From Sphagnum compactum (lineage: Eukaryota > Bryophyta > Sphagnopsida > Sphagnales): a stretch of DNA of 64,000 bases. Each line of letters starts with the position of its first letter. Positions within the stretch are counted from its first letter, which is position 1. Positions 25,231 to 36,115 of the stretch are shown piece by piece. The position numbers and the translations under genes were made by a program. The notes beneath the pieces were generated by a model. It was given only the letters and a program-made list of their open reading frames with translations, searched no databases and was not told the origin of the DNA. The stretch spans positions 16,429,579 to 16,493,578 of the forward strand of contig OZ234500.1 in NCBI GenBank assembly GCA_965153455.1, in the 5' to 3' direction.

Positions 25231-26856
25231 ATGGCGGCATCTTTTCTCGACAAGATCGGCAGTCTTTTTAGAGGCGGCGACACTCTTCCTTGGACGGATT
25301 CAGAGATGATCGCTGTAAGTTGCGACACCTTGTTCATTGCGAGGGAGCTAGTGCTGTTCTCGTAACTCTTCTTCTTCTTCTTCTTGCGCGAAGAATCCAT
25401 TTTCGGAAACTTTGCTCTCTCCTCCGCCCCTTCCGCACACGAACGGCTCTGCGTCCCGCTTACATCTGGAATGATTCTGATGGCGTTCCACCATGGGATT
25501 CCAGCGCCAATTTCACAGTTTTCCCATCTGTTCTGGGGGATTACGCTGTTCGTGTGCACTTCTCTGCAAATCTCTAGGTTCTCTTGTAGCTCTTTTTTCT
25601 TCTTTTTCCAGACATAGCGGAAGAAGAAGCAGAGGAGATTTTTCGCCGCAGATCTGACAGCAGAAAATGGGATGATTTGTGAGGGAAAATGTGCAGACTT
25701 GTGAGGTGGATGCCAACAATAAGGCAGGGGTTTCAGGAGAGTCAGGCAACAAGAATGAGAGCATAATGAGGTTGGCCTGGGCCTTGGTTCATTCACACCA
25801 TCCCTCTGATGTGCAGCGCGGTATAGCTATGCTTGAAGGTAGAACAATTCTCATTTTATAATGTATCTCTCTCTCTCTCTCTCTCTCTCTGGGTCAACAA
25901 TAGCTCTCCTCTGACTTCCAACTGCAGATCTTCTGATCTGTAACAATGCCACATATGGTACCGAATAGGTGGTGTGAAACCCTAATGTTGCATTGCTTGC
26001 TGTATAGCTGCTTTTGATCATTTGCTGCAAGATCTTGCCATCTTTCCTAGTCATACGTAGAGGGAGATCCACTACATTAGAATCATCATATGGCAGGATG
26101 GGAATGCCCATTTCAGTTTCATTCACAGCCTTTGAGTATATGTTTGGTGTATCTGCAGCATCCTTGTCAGATGGCCGAGGTGGAGTGTCGGAAAAGAGGG
26201 AGATCCTGTATCTGCTTGCAGTGGGTCAGTTTCGAGCTGCTGAGTATGCAAGAAGCCGACGTTTGGTCGACCAGGCTCTGCAGGTGGGCTATCTGTCTGC
26301 TCTTTTCAGGATTGTGCAGAAATCTAGTATAGAAATATTTTGAGGAACAGGAAGGCCCTCATGATTGATTAGGGGTTTATGAGGTTTGCCAATAATTGTG
26401 TGTCCTTACTACATTTTCTTGTTTTGGTGGCTGCAGATTTCCCCAGACTTTCGGCAAGCCTCTGCTCTCAAGCAAATGATTGAAGATAAAATTGCAAAAG
26501 GTACAACCATGCATTTGCACTCTGATCTTCTCATAGTCTCAGTTGTTTTTTCACATCAAAGATTGCTATGCTGCAAGGTCAGAAGACAGATGACAGACAA
26601 CTGAAAATTAGAACAGCCTTCTTGAGAATTTCTCATCTTGTTTTGCACTTTGTTACTATAAAAAGTCTATTTGATAGCTGCATGACACAAATCAACCTGC
26701 AAATGATTGATCTGTATGATTGAATCAAATGATTTAATAGTGGGGTTTGCTGTTTCAGATGGTATTATAGGAGTAGGTTTGGCAGCTGGAGTGGTGGCTC
26801 TTGTGGCAAGTGGAATTGCTGCAGCAGTGGCAGGATCACGTTCACACAGGAAGTAG
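25231..26856 (+). CDS. FIS1: Mitochondrial fission 1 protein (5 exons)
   Basis: Exons 25231-25314, 25697-25838, 26159-26283, 26437-26500 and 26759-26856 join in frame to 170 residues, the usual length for plant FIS1. The protein has the family pattern: an N-terminal helix ending LPWTDSEMIA, then ESIMRLAWALVHS and DVQRGIAMLEASL (first TPR-like unit), REILYLLAVGQFRAAEYARSRRLVDQAL (second unit), and a C-terminal hydrophobic anchor (about residues 140-162) followed by a short basic tail HRK. FIS1 is a tail-anchored adaptor on the outer mitochondrial and peroxisomal membranes and assists dynamin-mediated fission. The exon 2 acceptor at 25697 was chosen over an AG 13 bases upstream because only this one keeps frame and restores the I-A-x-C-E pattern. 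Intron 2 contains a (CT)n run at about 25867-25890. Confidence 0.96.
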
Positions 26857-28275
26857 AACAAAGAGTTTCCAGCAGATGCTCAAGCAGTGTACATTGTCTT
26901 CAGGATTGGAGTTTGCTTGAGTTGTTTTATAATGACAACCCCCCTCAAGTACATCAGAGTTGCAGTTCAAATAAGCACAGTTTGATTGTGAGCTTAGTGT
27001 GGATTGTGGTTTCATACACAATTCAACACGAAATGACATCTACATTTTGACTCTGGTTTTTTCTATCATGCAGTTGAAGGATATGTTGAGGGTGTCGAGG
27101 CCCAGCCACTACCCCTCTATGTAGGCCTCTCTCAGCTTTAGGCTCAGATGCTTGCTTATACTGGGACAAGCTAAATGAAATGAAGCTTACCCTGACAAGT
27201 TTGCTGCAGCTTCACTGAAGACACTATTAGCTCTCTAGAGTTGCTGTCTTTGAAGGCCAACATAATGACTAAATCTTCCCATTGCTGCCAGAAATGTGAC
27301 AGAAACTCAGGATGCAGATGGGCTGCCCCAAATATTTGGTGGCTACTTATCTACAGCTACTGTTGCGAACTGATGAAGTCGGTAGTCACAGCTATCATTT
27401 GCAATAAATATGATGGTCCAGCAATTTGCAAGCAACTCTCATAAGGTTATGATTTATCTCCCAGGGGGTGAGGTTCTTCATTCTGGATCATCTGTCTTAG
27501 GCACTGGAGGTGCCAATTTACTTCCCACAAACTCGATTTCATGGAATATTATTATCTTTGAATTTTAGGACAAAGAAACCATTGCTTTTGATCCCATCTT
27601 TCTTGTGAGTTCCTCATCACATAAACAGAGAACTTGAGTGGCATAAAAGCACACATGCTACAATTGATTCCATGGAACATTGTGAATGTTTTGCCCACAT
27701 ATGAAAGGGAAACTGGCAGTGCTCCATCCAATATTGAGTACAATGATACATAGTCAAGGCAGAAAGCATTTCAAGAAAGCTGAATTAGTGTCAAAACCAG
27801 TCTTTTAATGCCACTTGGTTACAACATGATGGGAGAATTTGAAAGGGGTAGAAAAATCATGCCCTGACACCTACAGATTGATGTACAAGCTACCTTAATG
27901 GTTGGCTCTTCTACCTTGTAAAAGGATGATGGAGAGAAAGCGGACACAAATCTGTGCTTCTGCAATCTGAAAGGCCAGAGAGCAATGAACACTTGCAGAA
28001 CTAAGAATGAAAGTTAACAATACAATCATGTAACAATTCAAAAGTGAAAGAAATATGTTACAGGTAATGTGAATAGTGAGACAAGATGCAAAAAGATAAT
28101 TCAGTCCCAGTGCTTTTGAGTATATGTGCCATTTCAGAACTAGAACAGCATGTTAGAGTTGTGCATTTTATGTGCCTTATTGATCCCCATATCTTTCTTT
28201 TCCAAACCATGGGTGTGTGTTCACCACCTTGTGTTGCTTCCAGTTGCCACGAGAGGCAAAGTCATTGTGTTTGCT
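26857..28275. other. Convergent 3' intergenic region
   Basis: This lies between the stop codons of FIS1 (+) and the LisH-CTLH gene (-) and probably holds both 3' untranslated regions. Open frames are short and unsupported. Confidence 0.5.
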
Positions 28276-30261
28276 TTAGCCTTTCAGGTATGCCTTGAGA
28301 GTGAACACTGGTGGCCCATCCTGCACAAGTTGGAACCTATGTGGCATTAAACCCCTTTGTTCACCGTTGCATCAATTCCCCTTGTCTATATATACATAAC
28401 TCCATGAGCAAAAACTGTAGGTCTCTTCTGACTTACCACAAGGGTTTCTTTACCTTCCCAAGTTCTTGGTTGAGACGCTGCCTGACAACTGTAGTATGCT
28501 GCAGCAATCTCTCCATTGATGTATAGCTTGGAAGGTGTGCATGTGCTGCATATATGAGACACACTTGTCACCACTTAAGCAAAGTTATGCAGCTCCCAAC
28601 CCATCGATGAAGAAGCACCAACAGGATTAGTCAAGCAAAAAAGGGTATTGTTAAACAAGACCCCCCTCTTACCGAGAATAGCACAATTCAAAGAATCTGC
28701 CACGCTCTGCCGGTGGTCCATTGAGAGCAAGAAAAACATGGGTGACTTCTCTGGCTCCTCATATGCTAGCAATGCAATGCAATCCTGCATAATCAGTAAA
28801 ACCAAAACAACAACTCCATTCAGGCAATGGATCCAACAGCAACATGAGCAGGATTTAGATCTCTGTGGATACCCTCTCAATATTTCACAATTCAGCCATT
28901 TTATCTGCTGTTATGGAATGATGTAACCATCAACCTTATCATGTCCAAGTACACCAAGTCGAGCCAAAAGCTATAATTGAAATAAGCATAACCTACTTGG
29001 AGTTTTTCCCGGTAGCAATCTTGTTTGCCAAATGGTCGAAGCTCTTTCTGTGCAAACTCCAATGCACCTGCACTGCAATATGGAAAACAATCACTTCTTT
29101 CTTGTCAGTTCTGGTTTTCATGTGCAAGAGGTTTTCACATTCTACTGAAGAATTACACATGAATTTATTTTTTTAGCATATACCTATTGCAGGGGTTAAG
29201 ATAGGGATGACAAAGTTCCATACCAGTCCTTGGCACGAACAAGTTCTACAAAATGCAGGGTGAGAAGATCAAAGTGGACATCCTGGTTGGTTGAAAGAAG
29301 GTCAACAGCCAGCTCATTTGTGAGCTCTATTGCCTTCAAAACGTTGCCCTCCAACACATGGTTGTAAATTGCTGCATGCACTCACTCACATCAGAAACAA
29401 CTATATACAGACTTCAATTCCTTCATTTCTTCCACAGCAACAGAGCGAACAACAAAGCACCATATGGATGCTCAAGCAAATCTAGAAGTATCCAAGAGAC
29501 TTTAAGTCAGAAGCAGAGCAACATACGCTTTCTTTTGTCAATATCAACAGAGCAGTCTGCAGTCCGCTTCATGCCTGAGCAGGCAATAAATGTCTCCGCA
29601 GTTTCCTTGAAGCAGTTGTGCACAAGATATGAAAGCACAATCTTAAGCACCTCGCTGTCACTGACCTTCTGTCCCCATTCCAGACCCAAACTGTGGCTCA
29701 GTCCCCCCCCCCCACCACCAAGCTTCCTTTTCCAGATCAAACATCACACATTTTGTTTTCTTGATAACAGACACAGCATCAAACCCAAATGCTATGGGGA
29801 TTGATAGCACTCTTTGATCTCACCACCCTCACAAGTGGTTTTCGTGTACAAAACCTCAAGCAAGTACAAAAGCTAATACGTAGTTACCCAGGATAAAAGA
29901 GAACCCAGGACCAACATTTCTCAAAAATTTGTAAACATCCAAGTTCCTTGCTACCCAAAAGGATCGGGCAACCAGAATGCCCATCTTCACAAGGAGGTCT
30001 TAAGCTCTGAACCCTAAAAGTAGAAGAAGGATGACTCAAAAAGTCTAGCTTTTATCCTCTTCTTCTGCTTCTTATTTTTCCTTTTTCAGATCAGATCGGG
30101 AATTCGTCTTTGCAAGAGTCGCAAATCCAAACATAATCAACGATGTCCAGACTTGCAAAACAGGAGAAAAACACACGAAGGAAAAAGAAGAAAGGGGGTG
30201 GAGAGTGTGCGTGTTTGTTTGTGCATACCAAGTTGTCATACTCCTGGGGGTCTAAATCCAT
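28276..30261 (-). CDS. LisH-CTLH (RanBPM/GID8-like) protein, 7 exons
   Basis: Minus-strand exons are 30261-30229, 29668-29527, 29371-29224, 29072-28997, 28784-28673, 28545-28454 and 28320-28276, all GT-AG and in frame, giving 215 residues. The order is a short N-terminus (MDLDPQEYDNL), a LisH motif (about 12-45: VLSYLVHNCFKETAETF), a CTLH region (about 50-105: HVLEGNVLKAIELT, DLLTLHFVELV), a CRA-like region with LEFAQKELRPFGK, LLAYEEPEKSPMFFLLS and TTVVRQRL, and a conserved tail DGPPVFTLKAYLKG. From memory it closely resembles Arabidopsis At1g06060 in length and motif order. Relatives are subunits of the CTLH/GID E3 ubiquitin ligase; membership of that complex is inferred here. A strong donor after ELGK means reading on to an earlier stop would lose the conserved tail. 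The donor after exon 2 gives KRKP where relatives have KRKR. Confidence 0.95.
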
Positions 30262-30560
30262 CCCTCTCCGTTTCTTGCGCCTGCGTTTGTTGCGCGTGCC
30301 ACCCTCAATCGTGCCTGACTCCTTCGCAATTGTGGCACCGCCACCGAACCCACAAACAAATCCCCAGACACACACCACACCCTCCTCCAACAAAAAGTGT
30401 TGCAAACCCTAACCCTAATTCCAGAGCTTCTTCTTCTTCCTCCAACAGAGATCCGTTTTGCACCCCCGCTGATTGTCGTGTGTCTACTCCAATTCTTTCC
30501 ACACTATTGAAGGAAGTAGAGAAGCCGATCCCTGCTTGCTGTTGGGAATTTCAATCTTCC
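30262..30560 (-). promoter_or_regulatory. 5' leader/promoter of the LisH-CTLH gene with telo-box
   Basis: AAACCCTAACCCTAA at about 30405-30419 (plus strand) lies some 145-160 bases upstream of the minus-strand start. Telo-boxes (AAACCCTAA) are known promoter elements of plant housekeeping and ribosomal-protein genes. The flanking sequence is GC-richer than background and includes CT-rich runs typical of a leader. Confidence 0.4.
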
Positions 30561-32841
30561 AGCGGCTTTTAATCCATCACGATGCTAACTATCGGCGAAC
30601 TCTTCTGCTGCTGCGTCTTGAGACAATTCCTCTTGTTTGTTGAGGTTTTTTGGTCAGAGATGTTTGTTTTCTTTCTTGATTTTCTTCTGTCCGTATCTGT
30701 CAAATTTCTATTTCTTTGTGTGTGTGTGTGTGTGTGTGTATCTGACTGTCTGTCTGTCTCTCTCTCTCATACAAAAAAGCTGAACAAATATTCATACAAT
30801 TTTCCAACAATTTGTATTGTGCAATCACGGTTGATACTCAATACACATTTTTGCCGTGGAATTCTCCCCCACTAAATTGGGTGTCTTTCATAATTTTTGA
30901 AAAGGTGCCAATTGAGAAACGATCCTCATAACGATGATGATGAGGACCAAACAATACCCTCTTCCGTTCTTCTTCTTCTTCTTCTTCAACAGTTTTTTTG
31001 GACTCTTGAGTCTTCAGTTTAGTGTGTTTGTAGAGAGAATGAGTGGCAATTGATTTTCCGGTCTACTAGGTCATGATTACATTTTTCTTCTGATATGCCA
31101 TAAAGAAAATACTTCTGTTGTTGCAATATGGGTTTTAATTAGAACTCACAAATGTGAATCAAATGCTAAACAAACTGGAGAAGAGAGAAATAAAAATGCA
31201 CAACCCAACAGCCAAAAATTGGAGCAATGACAATATTTCTCCATTCCCATTTGTGGGGTACCATTACCAACTCTTTTATAACTGTCATAATAAGAGCATC
31301 AAGGAGTTAACTTGCTCTCTTTCACCACACACTAGATGCACAGCTTGAGGCAAGTTTTTGTAAAGAGATCAATTGAAACTTGTTCCATGCACTACTCATC
31401 CCTTGGATTCCTCTAGACTTGATCATGAGTGTAGCATTCATGGCAAGGCACCATCTAGTGACGGCTTCAAATCACTAGTGGACAAATCTAAACATGCAAA
31501 AGTTGAGAATGGAAGACTTTGACCACGGAAGCATACTTTGCTACTGACAAACAAACAAGCCACTCATCATTGCATAATAGCTCGTCTCTTTTTGGCAGGT
31601 TCAAACTATTGTTGGTCTGGTATTGACTTTTGAACATACTATCCTGGTCCTGGTATTTGTGTACCTACTTTCAAACTTTTCATACCAGCCTGATTCTGAT
31701 ATTGGATCCCAGACTGATTTTTCCAGCTAGTAACTTATGAGGCAGAATTTGATCAAAGAAAAGTAGGCTAGAAAAGGAAACTACATATCTAGCTGTCACC
31801 CACAAATTAGTCCCCAATTCAAGCCAAAATTATATACCTACCAAGTCTTACACAGATGCCAGAGTGAACCAGGCAGCCACCAGCACATCACATCCATTGC
31901 AAGCTTGTTATGACTCAGCTGTGAAGGAACCTCATTGGTGTTGGATGTCGGTTTTCACCTTGGTAATCTACCCTGTAACATATAGGTCCTGTAAGTAGGT
32001 AGGAGAGAAGATTGGTGGCTGCCTAGGTAAGTAGATGTAAACGCATGTAGATGCACACAGAACCTGTCCACTCCATCCCTCAAGGTGGGCTGGTGGCTGT
32101 TGGTTTGCTCTGCCCCTAAAAATGGGGCATATTCCTGCCCACAGAACCCTGGCCACTTAAACCCTAAACAGAAATCCTTCACCCAGAGCACAAAGCCCTT
32201 AACCACAGTAATATCATCCCCACCATCACACCACAGACCACAGCTTCACCTTTGCAATGAACATGGATGTTGCACTATTGGGAACTCTAGATCCTGGAGG
32301 CTAATAAATCTTCTCCCTTGGAAATCTTGCTTGACTCGTCCAACTTGATTCATCAAGCAGAACTGGTAGAAACAATCGACTGAAGAAAAAGCCAATCTCT
32401 ACAATTAAGGACGTGGAATTGCAGTGCCAATTGCCTGAGGGAATCAAATACTAACAGTGTATCAATGCATGAACAAGCCAAAAATTGTTGCCTGCTACCA
32501 GGTTTGTACCTTTGAGCTTTTGGGGTACTTCTATTTGACAGTAAGATCTTAATGGAAAGTGACAGTATTTTAAATTTGTACAGTTTCTTCTACCTCTTGC
32601 TGCTGAGAATAAACCGCTCTCCTCCCCTAAACTGCCTACTTTGGAATGCAATTTTTGATTTATGATAAATACTGATCAAAGGTTCACATGAATGAGCTAA
32701 GAACATAACAAGGAACTGCTATCAGATTCCAGGTTGTGACCCAAATTTGCTGGTCTGTGTGATGCTGAAGAACTGTTTTAGTTGGAGAAAAAGAACCTTG
32801 TTGTCAATGGCCTTAAGTTTTTGGAGATGGCCATCACTTGA
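30561..32841. other. Intergenic region and 3' flank of the transporter
   Basis: Contains a (GT)n run at about 30717-30739 and CTGT/CT runs at 30745-30768. No complete gene is supported. The part near 32.2-32.8 kb probably includes the 3' untranslated region of the nucleotide-sugar transporter. Confidence 0.45.
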
Positions 32842-35002
32842 TCAGCCTACTTTGGAACCATTGTGTTGCTCTGTAATAACAGTTCTCTCCTTCATGTGCT
32901 TCTCCTTGAACTTGATGGCAGTGTACCAAACACCACCTGCTGTGTTGAAAGTTACACCTAAAACAATAAACACTGTTGCTTTCACCCCTCCAAAAACAAA
33001 GAATCCCATTACCTGCACACCATTGGCAAGAGAGGAGATGAGGAACAAGAACTTGGATGAATAGAGCATTTCAGCTGATAGGGGTCAATATCCTTAACCT
33101 GCTTCACAAATGTCCACTTCTGACAAGATGTTCCAAAGCATTCTACAGAAAAGAGATGGAAATTTTTCAAAGGCAACTTCATCAGAAATTGTACCGTGCC
33201 AAGAACACTACGGAGTGTGCCCACAATAGTGGTAGTCAGAGCTGAATTGCAAAGGGTGCAGAGAAACAAGCAGTAGTTTAACAGTGACCCCATGAGCAGG
33301 GATGCAGCAAGAAGAGGCAGAAACATGAGTGATGCTCTGGATTCCACTATAATTTTCTCTGCAGCATCCCACACCTCTCCTGTTGCAAAAATTACCCCTA
33401 TCAGCACTGGCAAGGACAGTATGCCATTGTAAAGCAGAAGCTCCATTGAGTTAAACCCTGCATACAATTGAGTACTCACAAGATCAAAAATGGTAAAGCA
33501 GAGTGACCACTACTATCACAAACATCCAATAGATCCATTGTGATAGGGGTGCCAAGCATTTCTACATCCATCATTGGGACCAGGTAAGGAATTATCACTC
33601 AATGAGATGTGGTTGCTATCAACAAAAATTCACATAACTCACCCTTCTCACTCCCTGATCTTTCAACCAGCAAAAGGTAGGTGGTTTGCAAAGCGCAGCT
33701 AATGAATGCAGCAGAGTAGCCACTCCATTCAAAGCTCAAGTCTCCAATGCCCGCCATAATACAACCTGTTGAATGACATCAGAATGCTTCAGCTCCAAGT
33801 AATGAGAGCACACAGGCTTTTCACATAAAAACAAAGGATAGGGCACAGCACAATTCACAAAAAAGAAAAGAGAGCCCACCTGACACAACAGTCAACACAG
33901 AGAGAGTAACCTCTTTGGACGGTGGTGCACCACCCAAGATAAATTTCGCCACCAATACCATCACAGGGGTCAACCGCTTGAGAACATGATATACAGGAAT
34001 ACTTAAGGACTTCACTGCTGCCAAAGCAAATGCAACATTTGTGTTGTAGAAAAACACCACAGGGCAAAGTGCCTTGGCAGCTCTGAGTTGCAACGGTTGC
34101 ACAGTTGCCAAGCCCCAAGCCTTCATTGCATAGACGACCAAAATTGATGCTACCATTTGTAATGTAAGGAAAGAATTTGGATAGGGCCATTGCATGAGAA
34201 CTGCCTGTCACACATTTTACACACAAGAAGAAGATCCCTTGTCTCAGAGGTCATGGGCAAAGACAAAGAAGATCACCACATACAAAAATCACAAAAAAGC
34301 TCAGACACCAAAAGGAGAGAAGAAAAGCAGCACACACACCTTGTTGACAAAGCCCATAAGAAGCCCAACAAAACCATAAGCAGAAGCAGAAGCAGCACTC
34401 AAAAGATGCTGGGAGTAGAGTGATCTCAGATGGTCAGTTTGTTCTTCATTCATTTGATGCTGCTGCTGCTGCTGTTGCTGCTCCTCCACATCAACCAACC
34501 TCCTTCTGTCTGCTTCAGGTCCACCAACTTCACCCAAGAATCATGTACAACAATAAGAAAAAAAGCAGCTCCCTTTCTGTTGTTCTTGCAAGTTCCACAG
34601 ATATATACCTATCGGAATCAGAAGCTCAACTCGATCACAAATTCCTAATTGTCAGGCAAGAGTTGAGAAGGTGTAGGTCTCATTTTCTTTGAGGAAGGAG
34701 CTGCCATCACTTCATGATCCAAGATCTTGACCTAAATTTCTACGTCAAGATACTTTGCTCGTGGAATGGAGTACCGATGACTTGAAGAATCTGTTCATCG
34801 AAGTGGCATGTGAAAGATGAAAGAAACTCTTACCGACATTCTGCTGAGAAATCTGGGATCTTTTGGGAGAGGAAGATTGACGCAGCTGGTCCATGGGGAT
34901 TAGAGCTGGAGGAGGTTTTGCTCCCAACTGGAGGAAGGAGGATCTGAACGACGACCCCCGCAGAAACCTCCAGGAGGAGGAGTAGGAAGTCGATGGCCAC
35001 AT
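32842..35002 (-). CDS. Nucleotide-sugar transporter, SLC35/TPT-type (6 exons)
   Basis: Minus-strand exons are 35002-34834, 34509-34340, 34204-33880, 33765-33643, 33457-33195 and 33012-32842, in frame, about 406 residues. After a variable Ser-rich N-terminus with a polyglutamine run (CAG repeats at about 34450-34477), a drug/metabolite-transporter fold follows. Hydrophobic spans are interleaved with family patterns: GFVGLLMGFVNKAVL (first span), WPYPNSFLTLQMV (second), YHVLKRLTPVMVLVAKFILGG with the conserved Lys-Arg, GIGDLSFEWSGYSAAF, LLLYNGILSLPVL, NSALTTTIVGTLRSVLGTV and GVTFNTAGGVWYTAIKF. The cytosolic tail is KEKHMKERTVITEQ. The family exchanges nucleotide sugars for nucleoside monophosphates across Golgi/ER membranes. 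The exact substrate cannot be read; similarity seems closest to plant SLC35D/UGNT-like members. A second in-frame ATG at 34894 (MDQLRQSS) is an alternative start, since the first 36 residues are not obviously conserved. Confidence 0.88.
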
Positions 35003-35534
35003 GCTTGGATCTGAAATTTTTTTTCCTTCACTCCCGTTTGCTCAAGACATGGCAACAGACATCCAGAACGAATCTTTCCCGCAAATTCGATAACCTCAGC
35101 AGAATCAAGCCCAATTCTGCGTCGCTACTAGGTAGACCCTCGACAACCAAGCAGACCCTCATGCAGCAGCAGCAGCAACAGCATCTGGTCTCCACTCCAC
35201 CATCCTCGTCTTTGTGTCTGCCTGTAGCTTCTACCCTCCATATCTCTGCCGCATTTTCAAGCACCGCGACAACCCCAAGAAAGAAAGAAAAAAAAGAAAG
35301 GAGTCAACCCCTGCTGGAATTGGATGGATTTCTACAAACCGCTCTTTCTCAGGCGAAATTCAATACCAAAAGGAGAGATCAAAAGCTGTGAAAAGAAACA
35401 ACAGCAAGGCCTCTTCTTCCCCACTCCATCGACAGACGCTGTAAATCCCAAGACACTGCGAGAGCGCAACTTCTGCAGGAATCGCAAGAGAAAGAAGCTC
35501 AACAACACTGGCGTCAGTACCGCGCGCATCTCTC

Positions 35535-35570
<36 letters not shown>

Positions 35571-35617
35571 TCTCTTCTCGCGCGCTCTCTCTCTCACTTT
35601 TTTTCCTGCTGCCCTGC
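35003..35617 (-). promoter_or_regulatory. Upstream region of the transporter gene with (CT)n tract
   Basis: Contains CAG triplets near 35162-35180, purine-rich runs near 35275-35300 and a long CT/TC microsatellite at about 35530-35600, with CGCGC on both sides. It sits directly upstream of the minus-strand transporter start and probably includes its leader. The plus-strand Gln/Ser-rich frames look like shadows. Confidence 0.4.
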
Positions 35618-36115
35618 CCGAAACATATTTCATCCACCGGCTCCTCACATATTTTGTCCACACGCCTGTTACAAATTTCATCCACCGGCCCCTCACATAT
35701 TTTGTCCACACACCTGTCACAAATTTCATCCACAGGCTTGTTACATGTTTCATCCAAAGGTTGATCACATGTATCCTCCACACGCTTGTCACAAATTTCA
35801 TCCACAAGCTTGACACATGTTTCATCCACCGGCTGCTCACATATTTCATCCACAGGCTGATCACATATTTCATCCACAGGCTGCTCACATATTTTTCCAT
35901 CCATAGGCTCGTCACATATTATTATTCCATCTGTCAGCTAATCACACCTTTCATCCACCAGCTTTTGGTCACAAACTTCATCCACCTGCACAAATTTCAT
36001 CTACTGGCTTCTAACATATTTCATGGACCAGCTTGTCACATAATTCATGGACCAGCTTGTGGCATATTTCATCCGCTGGCTGGCCGGTCACATTATTTCA
36101 TCCACTAGCAAGTGA
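35618..36115. repeat. 24-bp minisatellite encoding an octapeptide repeat on the minus strand
   Basis: The unit is CATATTTCATCCACAGGCTG plus (A/C)TCA, about 11 clear copies at 35625-35895, then decaying copies to about 36115. Because 24 is divisible by three and the unit lacks stops, several frames stay open. The longest (minus, 35904-35332) reads as I-C-(E/D)-x-P-V-D-E repeats followed by a basic Arg/Glu run and unrelated sequence. It lies upstream of the transporter on the same strand. I regard it as a minisatellite first; expression as peptide is unproven. Confidence 0.85.

Noticed and set aside
25684-25696. Upstream AG at 25682-25683 as FIS1 exon 2 acceptor
   Set aside because: It breaks the reading frame, with a stop after seven codons; the AG ending at 25696 keeps frame and family residues.
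25011-25796. 261-codon minus-strand frame
   Set aside because: It is antisense to FIS1 exon 1, leader and exon 2, and is Lys/Ser-rich by composition.
28433-28454. Reading exon 6 of the LisH-CTLH gene through to an early TAA
   Set aside because: A consensus donor (AAG|GTAAAG) and the downstream exon 28320-28276 restore the conserved DGPPVFTLKAYLK tail.
35618-36115. A CRISPR-like array of regularly spaced repeats
   Set aside because: The 24-bp units are contiguous with no unique spacers, the copies diverge gradually, and the context is a plant nuclear genome.
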